A DNA stretch of 64,000 nt from assembly GCA_016787445.1 (NCBI GenBank), contig JAEUTQ010000024.1, positions 27,173 through 91,172 of the forward strand, written 5' to 3'. Origin of the DNA: Bacteroidia bacterium. GTDB taxonomy: Bacteria; Bacteroidota; Bacteroidia; B-17B0; Aurantibacillaceae. The position numbers and the translations under genes were made by a program. The notes beneath the pieces are model-generated. The model saw only the letters and a list, made by a program, of their open reading frames with translations, did no database searches and was not told the DNA's origin. Numbering within the stretch: position 1 is the first letter of the stretch; each line of letters starts with the position of its first letter. This document shows, piece after piece, positions 35,301 through 42,014 of the stretch.

Positions 35301-38300
35301 AACACACCGCTGGTGTTGGTTAAACCTCCCGGTGTTACAGTATAACTGTAACCAGGTGATCCACCTGTTGTATTTATTGTAAAACTACCATTAGCCCCAC
35401 CAAAACAACTTACACTCGATGTACCCGCTACAGTTGACGTTGGGCTACCTGTATTGTTAATATTGAAACTAACGGTAAGCGTACAGCTATTTGCATCACG
35501 TACAATTACAGTGTGTGAGCCTGCTGACAATCCACTTGTACTGTTTGCTCCAAACGGACCGCCATTAAATGAGTATTGATACGGCGCCAAACCTCCTGTA
35601 ACAGCAGATACTGTAGCACTACCATTCGCGTTACCACAAGTAGCGTTTGATGTATTAACTGTTGCAGATGCAGGTCCTGTAATGATTCCGATATTAAATG
35701 TTCCGGTAATGGCGCAACCATTAGCATCAGTAACCTGTGCAGTTTGAACACCGGACGGCAATCCAGTTGCGGTTGAGCCGGATGCAGTTCCGTTTACTGA
35801 ATAATTATATGCGGCAGTACCACCTGTAACACCTATCGTTACACTGCCTGCAGCACCCACACAAGTATTTGGTGTGGTTGTAAAACTAATTGCCAGAGCA
35901 GGCGGTTGAGTTAAAGTGACTATTTGTTGTACCGTACAGTTATTATTATCACGAACAACTACTGTATACGTTCCTGCGCTTAGTCCAGTGAAACTTGAAC
36001 CTAACTGGAAAGGTCCGCCATTAATGGAATAGTTATAAGGAAGTGTACCTCCCCCGGATACCGCAGTAATAGAACCGTTAGTACCGGCGTTACATAAAAT
36101 ATTCGTTGGTGTTAATGTTAAAGTTAATGCCGGTGGCTGTGTAATATTCACAGTGGTAGTTGTTACACACCCGGCAGCATCTTTTACAGTTACTGTATAA
36201 GGTTGTGCAGTTAATCCTGTAAAAATACCAATACCGTTAGTGGCTCCACCCGGAGATAATGTATAACCATAAGCCGGTAATCCTCCCACTGTATTAACAG
36301 TAAAGCTTCCGCTTGTGCCCCCAAAACATGGTATATTGGCAGAAGCGCCAATACTTGCAACCGGACTTCCTGTATTACTAATATTGAAGTTTATTGACAG
36401 CGTACAGCTGTTTATATCGCGTATCACAACATTATGAATACCTGCAGGTAAACCAGTAATACTGTTTCCGCCAAAAGGTCCGCCGTTGAATGAATATGAA
36501 TAAGGCCCTGTACCACCTGTTACACTTGTAACTGTTGCGGTTCCATTGGAATTACCACACGTTGCATTAGTAGTTGCTGTTGTGATAGAAACCGGACCAG
36601 TAACCATGGTGATGTTAAAATTAGCCGTAAGTGTACAACCGTTTACATCGCGTACAATTACATTATGAGTTCCTGCAGGTAAACCGGTAACAATGCTACC
36701 GGTTGCAGTTCCGTTTACAGAATAAGTATACGCCGGAGTTCCGCCAGTTACATTCGTTACCGTGAACCCTCCCGTTGAGCCAACACAGGCTGTCGGAGAG
36801 GTGGTGAACGTTATAGAACTTGGGCCAGGCGAATTAGTTAATGTTACTGTTTTTGTAAACACACAACCTCTCGAATCAATAACGCCAATCACATAGCTAC
36901 CCGCGGGTAAATTAGTTAAAGGAGGCGTAGTGGAGTATGGTCCGCCATTTACATTGTAAGAATAGCTAGGAGTTCCGCCTGTTACTACACCTAAAGAAAT
37001 ACTTCCGTTACTTAAACCACAGGTTGGATTAATAGAAGTTGTAGCCAATGCTGTAATTGGAGGGCTATTGGTAATGCTGGTTGTAAATGTAGATCGACAA
37101 CCAAAGTTGTTTATCAAAGTTATCGTATAATTTCCTGCGGCTAAACCTGTAACTGTTTGAGTTGGTACACCAACACCATTCACAGAATAACCGGTTACTG
37201 TTTGTCCGACACTTGTATTGCTAATTACAATACTTCCATTATTAAATCCGCAACTTGCATTACTTGGTGTTAAAATTGCTGTTGGTTGAGGATTAATATT
37301 CACTACAGAAGTAGCTTGTGTCGTACAAATTCCGACTGATCCAATAACAGTATATGTTGTAGATGCATTTGGAGTAGCTACCACAAACGCGCCATTCGTT
37401 GTATTTAAACTTGCACCCGGCGACCAAGTATAAGAAGTTGCGCCGGCAACACTGAGATTGGCGGAGCTTCCCAAACAGACCGCAGTTGAAGTTGGTGTTA
37501 CAGTTAATGTAGGAGGAGTAAAGTTTGCAGGAAGATTTATTGTCATTGTACCTCTGCAATTCGTTGTTGTGTTAAGAACTGTTGCCGTATAAACACCGCC
37601 AACGTTAGCCGTAATTGGGTTTGTATTGGCACTACCAACGATTCCAGGACCTGTCCAGGTGTATGTATGACCAGCAGGACCGGGTAATGCGCTAATTTGA
37701 GCTGAAGGCGCTGTACAAGAAAGTGTATTGGTTATTGATAATGTTGGGGTAAGCGTTGCACTACAAACAACAGTAGTAGTTAAAACTGTTGATGCAGGCG
37801 GACATCCTGTCTTACTAACGGTCGCCGTATATACCCCACACTGATTTACAACTGCTGTAGCACTATTTGCACCACTAACAATTCCGGGGCCTGACCAAGT
37901 ATAAGATAGAGGGCTTAACGTTGAAGTTACCATTACATTAGCTGTACCACCCGCACAACCTATTGGTGTACTAGTACTTGTATTCGCAACAGTTGCCGTT
38001 AAAGGACCGCATGGTAACGGACATGAAGCAAAGTCACCTGCACCATAACTATTTGTACTTGTATTTGTAAAATTGATTGTTGTTCCGGTAATGTTTCCTG
38101 TATATAAACCACCCGTGTTACTTACGATTACTTGATTTCCTACTATCGCAAAACCACCACCGGCAGAAATACTTGGCATACCGGTCATGTTATAAGTACA
38201 AAGTTGTGTCCCTGTTGGCCCATACATCGTCATGGATTGTGGAGTGGTTGTTTTCAAAATATAAAAGTTACCACAACCATCAGCCACCACATCATAAGGA

Positions 38301-38737
38301 CCTCCACCACCAAATGTTCCAATTGTCATTAATAATGTAGCAGGCCCGGTTCCATTGTAAACATAAATCTGTCCTGTTCCACCATTCAATCCGTAGATTA
38401 CACCACCTCCACCACCAAGGTTTACCACCGGCATCGAATGTCCTGTGTTAATCCAGGCTGTTCCATTCCACCATGCCATGTTACCTGCAATTGTGGTATA
38501 AAAAGTTGGGTTAGGAAATGCGGCATTAAGATTTGGCCCGTATGATAAACCCGTTCCGCCAATAGGAATACCTGTATTGCTGGGATTAGAAACACTAAGC
38601 GGCAAGGCAGGATTATACACCGTGATCGGACTAGTGTGCATATACACAAGATTATTCGGACACGCCGGTGGAGCTTGAGCTAAAAGTTTAATAACTGATA
38701 AACAAGCTAACAAGAAAGTAATATATAATTTTCTCAT
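29315..38737 (-). CDS. Giant SprB-like repeat protein with T9SS type B sorting domain
   Basis: A 3140-residue secreted protein. Residues 1-20 are the signal peptide (ends KLLAQ). The N-terminal part (about 21-245) has an unnamed domain with YMHTSPITVYNPALPLS and Gly-rich, propeller-like strands. Ig-like modules fill about 245-485. Then come roughly thirty SprB-type repeats of 75-80 residues up to about 2790 (GGTPGYTYNWSPSG, LAAGTYTVTVTDANGC, ITQPT). PKD domains lie near 2860-3040. Residues 3041-3140 are the gliding-type sorting domain (IPNAFTPDENGLND, IFDRWGELIF, KGWDG) with an unusual basic tail SRLKKVQ. The Flavobacterium relative SprB is the mobile gliding adhesin. An adhesin role here is inferred. 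Units 641-1562 form a higher-order repeat. No SprF/PorP-like partner is adjacent. Confidence 0.9.
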   Translation of the reverse strand: MRKLYITFLLACLSVIKLLAQAPPACPNNLVYMHTSPITVYNPALPLSVSNPSNTGIPIGGTGLSYGPNLNAAFPNPTFYTTIAGNMAWWNGTAWINTGHSMPVVNLGGGGGVIYGLNGGTGQIYVYNGTGPATLLMTIGTFGGGGPYDVVADGCGNFYILKTTTPQSMTMYGPTGTQLCTYNMTGMPSISAGGGFAIVGNQVIVSNTGGLYTGNITGTTINFTNTSTNSYGAGDFASCPLPCGPLTATVANTSTSTPIGCAGGTANVMVTSTLSPLSYTWSGPGIVSGANSATAVVNQCGVYTATVSKTGCPPASTVLTTTVVCSATLTPTLSITNTLSCTAPSAQISALPGPAGHTYTWTGPGIVGSANTNPITANVGGVYTATVLNTTTNCRGTMTINLPANFTPPTLTVTPTSTAVCLGSSANLSVAGATSYTWSPGASLNTTNGAFVVATPNASTTYTVIGSVGICTTQATSVVNINPQPTAILTPSNASCGFNNGSIVISNTSVGQTVTGYSVNGVGVPTQTVTGLAAGNYTITLINNFGCRSTFTTSITNSPPITALATTSINPTCGLSNGSISLGVVTGGTPSYSYNVNGGPYSTTPPLTNLPAGSYVIGVIDSRGCVFTKTVTLTNSPGPSSITFTTSPTACVGSTGGFTVTNVTGGTPAYTYSVNGTATGSIVTGLPAGTHNVIVRDVNGCTLTANFNITMVTGPVSITTATTNATCGNSNGTATVTSVTGGTGPYSYSFNGGPFGGNSITGLPAGIHNVVIRDINSCTLSINFNISNTGSPVASIGASANIPCFGGTSGSFTVNTVGGLPAYGYTLSPGGATNGIGIFTGLTAQPYTVTVKDAAGCVTTTTVNITQPPALTLTLTPTNILCNAGTNGSITAVSGGGTLPYNYSINGGPFQLGSSFTGLSAGTYTVVVRDNNNCTVQQIVTLTQPPALAISFTTTPNTCVGAAGSVTIGVTGGTAAYNYSVNGTASGSTATGLPSGVQTAQVTDANGCAITGTFNIGIITGPASATVNTSNATCGNANGSATVSAVTGGLAPYQYSFNGGPFGANSTSGLSAGSHTVIVRDANSCTLTVSFNINNTGSPTSTVAGTSSVSCFGGANGSFTINTTGGSPGYSYTVTPGGLTNTSGVFTGLTAQNYNVNISDAVGCVTSATLTIIQPTPVTLTITPSNVLCNAGNTGSISSVANGGIPGYNYSINGGPFQASANFTGLTAGTYTVVVRDNNNCTAQQTAVITQPTPLAITFTTAPNSCAGSVGSVTIGVNGGTPVYSFSVNSVSSSNTATGLASGVQNAQVSDANGCIITGTFNIANITGPATASVSTTNANCGNANGSATVTGVTGGTAPYQYSFNGSPFSTNTFAAGQLAGTYPLTVLDANSCTLTVNYTIGNTGSPVALIGGQTAVSCFNGSNGSFTVNTSGGTPGYSYTLTPGNITSGSGVFTNLTSQPYTVLVKDAAGCVTTATVNINQPTQLTLSLTSNPTSCNAGTNGSVLAAGSGGTGPYNYSLNGGPFQTSTTFTGQGAGIYNITVSDANGCTLTQSVQVTQPTAITATVSSVNANCTAANGTASVSASGGTPAYTFNWSGGGGNNAQSNPLVAGTYTVTITDANSCTTTAVGVIGVTPGGTAVITASLNPSCAGFTNGSMTAGFTGAMSAPISYSWSNGQNTQTATNLGQGTYSVTLTDAFGCTSSVAGTLTEPGPLDVMTGTTAVSCFGGNNGSATAIYNGGGTPPLTYLWAAGGATTATAPNLPAGTYTVTVTDSKGCIAVATASITQPTSVTVTSSVTTANCNQANGSATISATGGTPGYTYVWSTSATGPSISNALAGTYTVSVTDANGCVTTAAASIPNQAGPVMSVTSQTNVSCFGGNNGIATTTVSGGNAPYIYLWSNGQNTGIASNLTAGVYTGTVTDVNGCISSVSVSITQPPALTVTASGTNPLCFNATNGTANVGVLGGTPGYSYNWVPSGSTLANPTGLGPGNHIVTVTDAMGCVATTSTTLLNPAQMTSAITSTNVTCFGACNGMATGTTSNSIGAVIFNWVGGPGPLSTQAVTNLCPGTYTLFTTDQNGCTATASVIITQPTQLTASISATGNVSCAGYTDGFATVMPSGGTPGYTYNWSPSGATAATSSSLAAGNYTATITDAMGCITTAVATITQPTPLQATLTSTNVTCNGLNNGIGNLAYSGGTGPYTFLWFPTLNNTPNVNTLPPGTHTVQITDNLGCVTTRTTTITQPAALTAVVSSTNSNCLQANGSMCVLAGGGAGGYTYQWTSNPLFTNSCINGVTAGAYTVTVTDVNGCTISGVALINDIAGPTLVVTNTTAVSCFGGNNGSATTSISGGTGTISILWSYLAQTTQNVNNLPAGFHSITITDAAGCIATGSVNITQPPQLNSAITNVTHVTCSGASNGTATMLLNGGTPGYTYLWTPTAQSSSVAVSMGPGTYTCFVTDANGCPTSQTVTINQPNPLVINSFSVTNLTCFNNNTGQITTNITGGTPAYTLVWSPTQPGNPVITNLAAGTYSLLVTDTKSCTTSGVYVISQPTQLLSSATATPATCGNANGSATVSVSGGTPGYSYNWNTPTPQNTSVATNLSSNNWNVVITDANGCVITQSVNVPNAPGPNLTSMTFTAPLCFGQQNGSMAINFSSGTAPYTFIWNNPSASTTQTVNGVGAGVYSATVTDVYGCTASGVVNVTQPNILLLNVSPDPTICYGQVAQIYAAGSGGTPAYTYSWTPSLSGGGPHALTPTVTTSYMVSLTDANGCSTSPKIININVKPQLLASGFSVTKCHGDNATLTPNITSPGNGGPYTYNWSNGTTGSATQVTANFFTTPNIYTVSINDGCTVPGATAQFTVNVNPLPQGTFSSDVVKGCMPLTVNYTATSTSNTDIYTWTFGGGNGGGGTAGGSPITWYYPEAGFYNVSFSIVNQFGCKKDTSVMNYIEVYPKPIAEFFPTPQSTSMLNPEIQFTNTSTGAVTYFWDFGDYNAPNNNSTVMHPSHVYDLIGVYQVYLVAINDKGCMDTVMHHVEITPDYAIYIPNAFTPDENGLNDVFQPKGVGIDEENYVMYIFDRWGELIFTSDNFRKGWDGTVKGSTKAVEDGVYVYKIIVRDLGGNEHKYVGHVTLLSRLKKVQ
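34052..36817 (-). repeat. Higher-order four-unit repeat inside the giant gene
   Basis: Residues 641-1562 fall into four distinguishable repeat types in fixed order: D, then A-B-C-D, A-B-C-D, A-B-C. Type A carries ATCGNxNGxATV and SFNGGPF, type B CFGGxxGSFTxNT and FTGLTAQ, type C CNAGxxGSI and RDNNNCT, type D CVGxxGSVTIGV and ITGTFNI. Type A begins at residues 715, 1023 and 1330, a period of about 308 residues (about 922 bases). Copies still resemble one another at DNA level, for example in the GTACAGCTGTTTGC-like segments. Confidence 0.8.
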
Positions 38738-38899
38738 GGGGAGAGGGGGATTTCTAAATGTATAACACTCTAATATAGAAAATAGCTTTAAACAAGTAAG
38801 ATTATAGGCTAATTTATAGGTGTATTTAGCTCAATGGGGGCTGAGTTACGCTCGAAAGGGAGGCTATTAACAGGAAATCAGCGGCTCATTTTCAGGTAA

Positions 38900-39829
38900 T
38901 TAATAGAACGCTGAAGAGTTACTGGCAACATTCCAATAAACGGTTGGCCGCTTGATTTTTTGGTCTTTTTTATACAAAAACTGCATGTTATTTTCATCTA
39001 ACATGGGTATGTGACAATTGATAGGTGTGAACCATTTTCTTGGAATAAAAATCATGTCGTGAAACAACCTGTTTTGAACAAAATGCCTCACCTGCTCCGC
39101 ATCTATTCCGATGTTTGCCTGAACATTTTGCGCGTAACCAATATTTACTTTCACTTGAGCGCTTAGTAATCCGTGAGAAAAGTTTGTATACACGCCACCA
39201 ATTGTATCCATGTAACCAATATGTGGAAATGTTTTATCATCTCTCACCGCATTACCCATTTGTCCGGTCCACATGGTGCAATTAATAGCCGCCTGAAAAA
39301 TATTTTGATATTGGTATTGAATTAAAAATGCTCCGGTACGAAAACGATCAAGCGTTGGCCGTGCATACAAATCATTTTCAGTTACCAATGAAACAGCATC
39401 GAATTGCAAGGCAATAATTCCGGTTTGTTGCTTTGTTTTTATTTTATTAAAGTAAGCATTGTAAGCATAGGCAATGCTGTATTTTCTATTGGTTTGATTT
39501 GAATACACATTGATAAAAGGATTGAAATAATCCTGCTTTTTACCTGTAGACAAAACTAGCCCTCCAGACACCACGGCTTCGTTATGTTCTATTGATGGTC
39601 CGAGATTTTTTAAATAATGATAGAGCCGGACTTCTGCATTTACCTGGGCAAAATCATAATAATAGTAGGCATTCAGATTAATACCGATTCGTTGTACTTT
39701 ATTTCCGACTGAAATGGAAGCGCCAACTGCTAAACCGAAATTTTCTGCACGATAAAATTGGGCAAAAGAAAAGTGTACTGAGAATAAAAAGTAAAGAAAA
39801 ATGATTAGATATTTACTGACTCTTACCAA
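38900..39829 (-). CDS. Toxin-23-type domain protein, outer-membrane-barrel-like
   Basis: A 309-residue protein matching the family annotated as polymorphic toxin type 23 (Ntox23): GLAVGASISVGNKVQRIGINLNAYYYYDFAQVNAEVRLY, NPFINVYSNQTNRKYSIAYAYN, ARPTLDRFRTGAFLIQYQYQ, and the C-terminal HDMIFIPRKWFTPINCHIPM. The Ntox23 name comes from toxin-immunity work; here the alternating aromatic/Gly strands and the signal peptide (YLIIFLYFLFSVHFSFAQ) suggest an outer-membrane barrel. No ATG precedes the signal peptide. The best start is TTG 39829, overlapping the end of aroK by 17 bases, so translation is coupled to aroK. It is the last gene of the heme cluster. The family call is from memory; a nuclease activity is doubtful. 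Confidence 0.7.
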   Translation of the reverse strand: MVRVSKYLIIFLYFLFSVHFSFAQFYRAENFGLAVGASISVGNKVQRIGINLNAYYYYDFAQVNAEVRLYHYLKNLGPSIEHNEAVVSGGLVLSTGKKQDYFNPFINVYSNQTNRKYSIAYAYNAYFNKIKTKQQTGIIALQFDAVSLVTENDLYARPTLDRFRTGAFLIQYQYQNIFQAAINCTMWTGQMGNAVRDDKTFPHIGYMDTIGGVYTNFSHGLLSAQVKVNIGYAQNVQANIGIDAEQVRHFVQNRLFHDMIFIPRKWFTPINCHIPMLDENNMQFLYKKDQKIKRPTVYWNVASNSSAFY

Positions 39830-40346
39830 TAAACAAAGATAATTCTTCCAGAATTTTTTCGGTAGTAAGATCAATGCCCTTAACTTTTATTGGCGCTTTT
39901 TCATAGGTACTTTCTCTTTGCTGAAGCAAGGATTTTATAATCGCCAGATTTTCCTCCTCATTTTTGCCGGTAAGTAAAGGCCGCTTATTTTCCGACTGAC
40001 TTAAACGATGCAATAATGCCTCGGGTGGCATACTCACATAAATTGCTAAGCCGGATTTAAAAATAAACTCATCATTGTTATTGAAACAAGGTGTCCCACC
40101 GCCTAAAGAAATTACTGAACTATCATAGCGACGAACAACTTGCTCTAAGTATTCGCTTTCCTTTGCTCTGAAATAGTCCTCCCCTTTATGTTTAAAGATT
40201 TCAGGAATGGATTTATCTTCTTTACGTTCGATATAATGATCCAAATCAACGAAAGGTCGGTTTAATGCTTTGGCTAATTTCTTTCCATGCGTTGATTTCC
40301 CACAACCCATAAAGCCTATAAGGAATATTTTTTTTGGTATCTCCAT
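39813..40346 (-). CDS. aroK: Shikimate kinase
   Basis: A 177-residue enzyme that phosphorylates shikimate with ATP in aromatic amino-acid synthesis. The P-loop is GFMGCGKST at residues 11-19. D34 and D36 lie in FVDLDHYIE, R60 in EDYFRAKESE, the GGG turn at 82-84 in SLGGGTPC, and the lid arginine in ENKRPLL. Length and motif order are normal. It begins directly after the hemB stop (no gap) and its end overlaps the next gene by 17 bases. Its placement in a heme cluster has no metabolic explanation in the sequence and may reflect shared growth control. Confidence 0.95.
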   Translation of the reverse strand: MEIPKKIFLIGFMGCGKSTHGKKLAKALNRPFVDLDHYIERKEDKSIPEIFKHKGEDYFRAKESEYLEQVVRRYDSSVISLGGGTPCFNNNDEFIFKSGLAIYVSMPPEALLHRLSQSENKRPLLTGKNEEENLAIIKSLLQQRESTYEKAPIKVKGIDLTTEKILEELSLFIGKSQ

Positions 40347-41318
40347 TTATTTATGGTCTAAGGCCCATTCTTTGGCAAAGTAAGTGAGTATTACGGAAGC
40401 TCCGGCACGTTTTATACTAAGTAAAATTTCATCACGGATTTTTTTATTATCAATCCATCCCTTTTGTGCCGCTGCTTTCACCATGGCATATTCGCCACTA
40501 ACATTATATGCAGCAATTGGTAATACAAAATTATCGTTTAATGATTTAATAATATCCAAATAAGAAAGTGCCGGCTTCACCATTAAAAAATCCGCTCCCT
40601 CTGAAAAATCTAATTCTGCCTCTAATAAAGCTTCCTTACTGTTTGCAGGATTCATTTGATAGGTTTTTTTATCGCCAAATTTAGGAGCACTGTCTAACGC
40701 ATCTCTGAACGGTCCATAAAATGCGCTGGCATACTTAGCCGTATAACTCATAATTGACACATTCGTAAATCCATTGTCATCTAACACATCGCGCAGGTGT
40801 GCCACGCGTCCATCCATCATGTCGCTCGGGCCAATGATATCCGCTCCACATTGTGCTTGAGCAAGCGCCATTTTTCCAAGCACTTCCAATGTTTCATCAT
40901 TTAATATTTCTCCATTCTTCACAATACCATCATGCCCGTCGCTGCTATATGGATCCATGGCAACATCCGTCATGATAACAGCCTCCGGAAATTTTTTCTT
41001 AACCTCAGTTAAGGTACGCAAATACAATCCTTTTTTATTCCAACTCTCAGTGGCTTTCTTGTCTTTTAATTTTTCTTCGATGTTAGGGAATAAAGCAAAT
41101 GTATTAATCCCCAAATTTAGACAGGACTCAATTTCCTTTAATAATAAATCAGATGAAAATCTGAATATTCCCGGCATGGAAGCAACTTCCGATTTTTTAT
41201 TTTTTCCATCGATTAGAAAAAGTGGAAAAATAAAATCATTTACCGTTACTTCATTTTCCTGCACTAATTTTCGTATTGCTTCGCTTTTGCGATTGCGGCG
41301 CGGACGATGTGTTATCAT
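40347..41318 (-). CDS. hemB: Porphobilinogen synthase (delta-aminolevulinate dehydratase)
   Basis: A 323-residue enzyme joining two 5-aminolevulinate molecules to porphobilinogen. The two active-site lysines are K195 (SYTAKYAS) and K248 (FLMVKPALSY). The metal-site region reads TDVAMDPYSSDGHDG (about 117-131), with Asp in place of the Cys triad, so it belongs to the zinc-independent (magnesium-type) class. Length is normal. It overlaps the upstream 7TM gene by 4 bases and joins aroK without a gap, as part of the six-gene unit that starts with hemA. Confidence 0.97.
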   Translation of the reverse strand: MITHRPRRNRKSEAIRKLVQENEVTVNDFIFPLFLIDGKNKKSEVASMPGIFRFSSDLLLKEIESCLNLGINTFALFPNIEEKLKDKKATESWNKKGLYLRTLTEVKKKFPEAVIMTDVAMDPYSSDGHDGIVKNGEILNDETLEVLGKMALAQAQCGADIIGPSDMMDGRVAHLRDVLDDNGFTNVSIMSYTAKYASAFYGPFRDALDSAPKFGDKKTYQMNPANSKEALLEAELDFSEGADFLMVKPALSYLDIIKSLNDNFVLPIAAYNVSGEYAMVKAAAQKGWIDNKKIRDEILLSIKRAGASVILTYFAKEWALDHK

Positions 41319-41995
41319 ATTGTTACCGGATTAAGTTTTTGTTCGGATTGTAGTCCTTTATACATTACATACAATGAAATTGCCATTAATACATGACCAA
41401 GATCCATGTGGTTAAACCAATTTGAAATAGCGAGTTTAGCGACATGACTTACTACTGCCAATATGGTAATGCCGATACCAATAATTAATCCCATGCTGAA
41501 ACCGGATTTTGTTTTGTTGTAATGAATGATTTCCAAAATCAATACCATCAACACTAAACCAATGGCAGCTTGTATTTCTACAATTACAAAAGTTCGATAA
41601 AAAGCCAGTACAAAAACAATGATGACCAATTCGATGATATTGAAAATGCGAAGCGCTGAATATGCTTTTTTACCAATACTATCTGTTGTATGATGAAGAA
41701 CCGCAAATTGAGCGAAAGCGACACCTGCAACACCAAACGACCAACCAATCATCCGCCACTCGAATCCCACTTTGTAAGCAAATGCATGTCCGATAAATCC
41801 TGCAACAAGAGTTGACAAGGCGGTAAATAAAAAAAAGTACCTGTATAATTGAACGGCTCGTGTGTTAGATGAAGAATTCGTATTGAAATAAGCGATAAAA
41901 CCAACAGTGGCCACCATCATATCCGTTAGAACAGTTATGGGTTCATCAATTCTTAAACCAAAAAGTTCGATGCTTGGATTTTGGAAAGGGACCAT
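41315..41995 (-). CDS. Seven-helix membrane protein in the heme operon
   Basis: A 226-residue protein with seven predicted membrane helices, at about 21-38, 52-74, 80-102, 113-133, 136-158, 165-188 and 198-214. I do not recognise a named function; it may belong to a DUF6962-type family, but that is only recalled. Several histidines lie in or beside helices: H70, H101, H102, H158, H184, H201. That pattern is seen in heme-binding membrane proteins but is no proof. It lies 19 bases after hemCD and overlaps hemB by 4 bases, so its expression is tied to heme synthesis. Possible roles are heme or precursor handling, or sensing. It does not resemble the CtaA, CcsA or HemY families by motif. Confidence 0.7.
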   Translation of the reverse strand: MVPFQNPSIELFGLRIDEPITVLTDMMVATVGFIAYFNTNSSSNTRAVQLYRYFFLFTALSTLVAGFIGHAFAYKVGFEWRMIGWSFGVAGVAFAQFAVLHHTTDSIGKKAYSALRIFNIIELVIIVFVLAFYRTFVIVEIQAAIGLVLMVLILEIIHYNKTKSGFSMGLIIGIGITILAVVSHVAKLAISNWFNHMDLGHVLMAISLYVMYKGLQSEQKLNPVTI

Positions 41996-42014
41996 TGTTT
42001 AAAAATGCAAAAAT

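Noticed and set aside
34052..36817. Regular repeats that might suggest a CRISPR array
   Set aside because: They are coding, about 230 bases per unit, diverged, and in frame within a secreted repeat protein.
30406..38649. Open frames of 60-106 codons on both strands inside the giant gene
   Set aside because: They are shadows of the repetitive coding sequence, with no start context, domain or conserved composition.
38900..39829. PorP/SprF partner of the giant SprB-like protein
   Set aside because: Although adjacent and barrel-like, it lacks the PorP/SprF N-terminal pattern (QxxQY...NPAxxG); it fits the toxin-23 family better.
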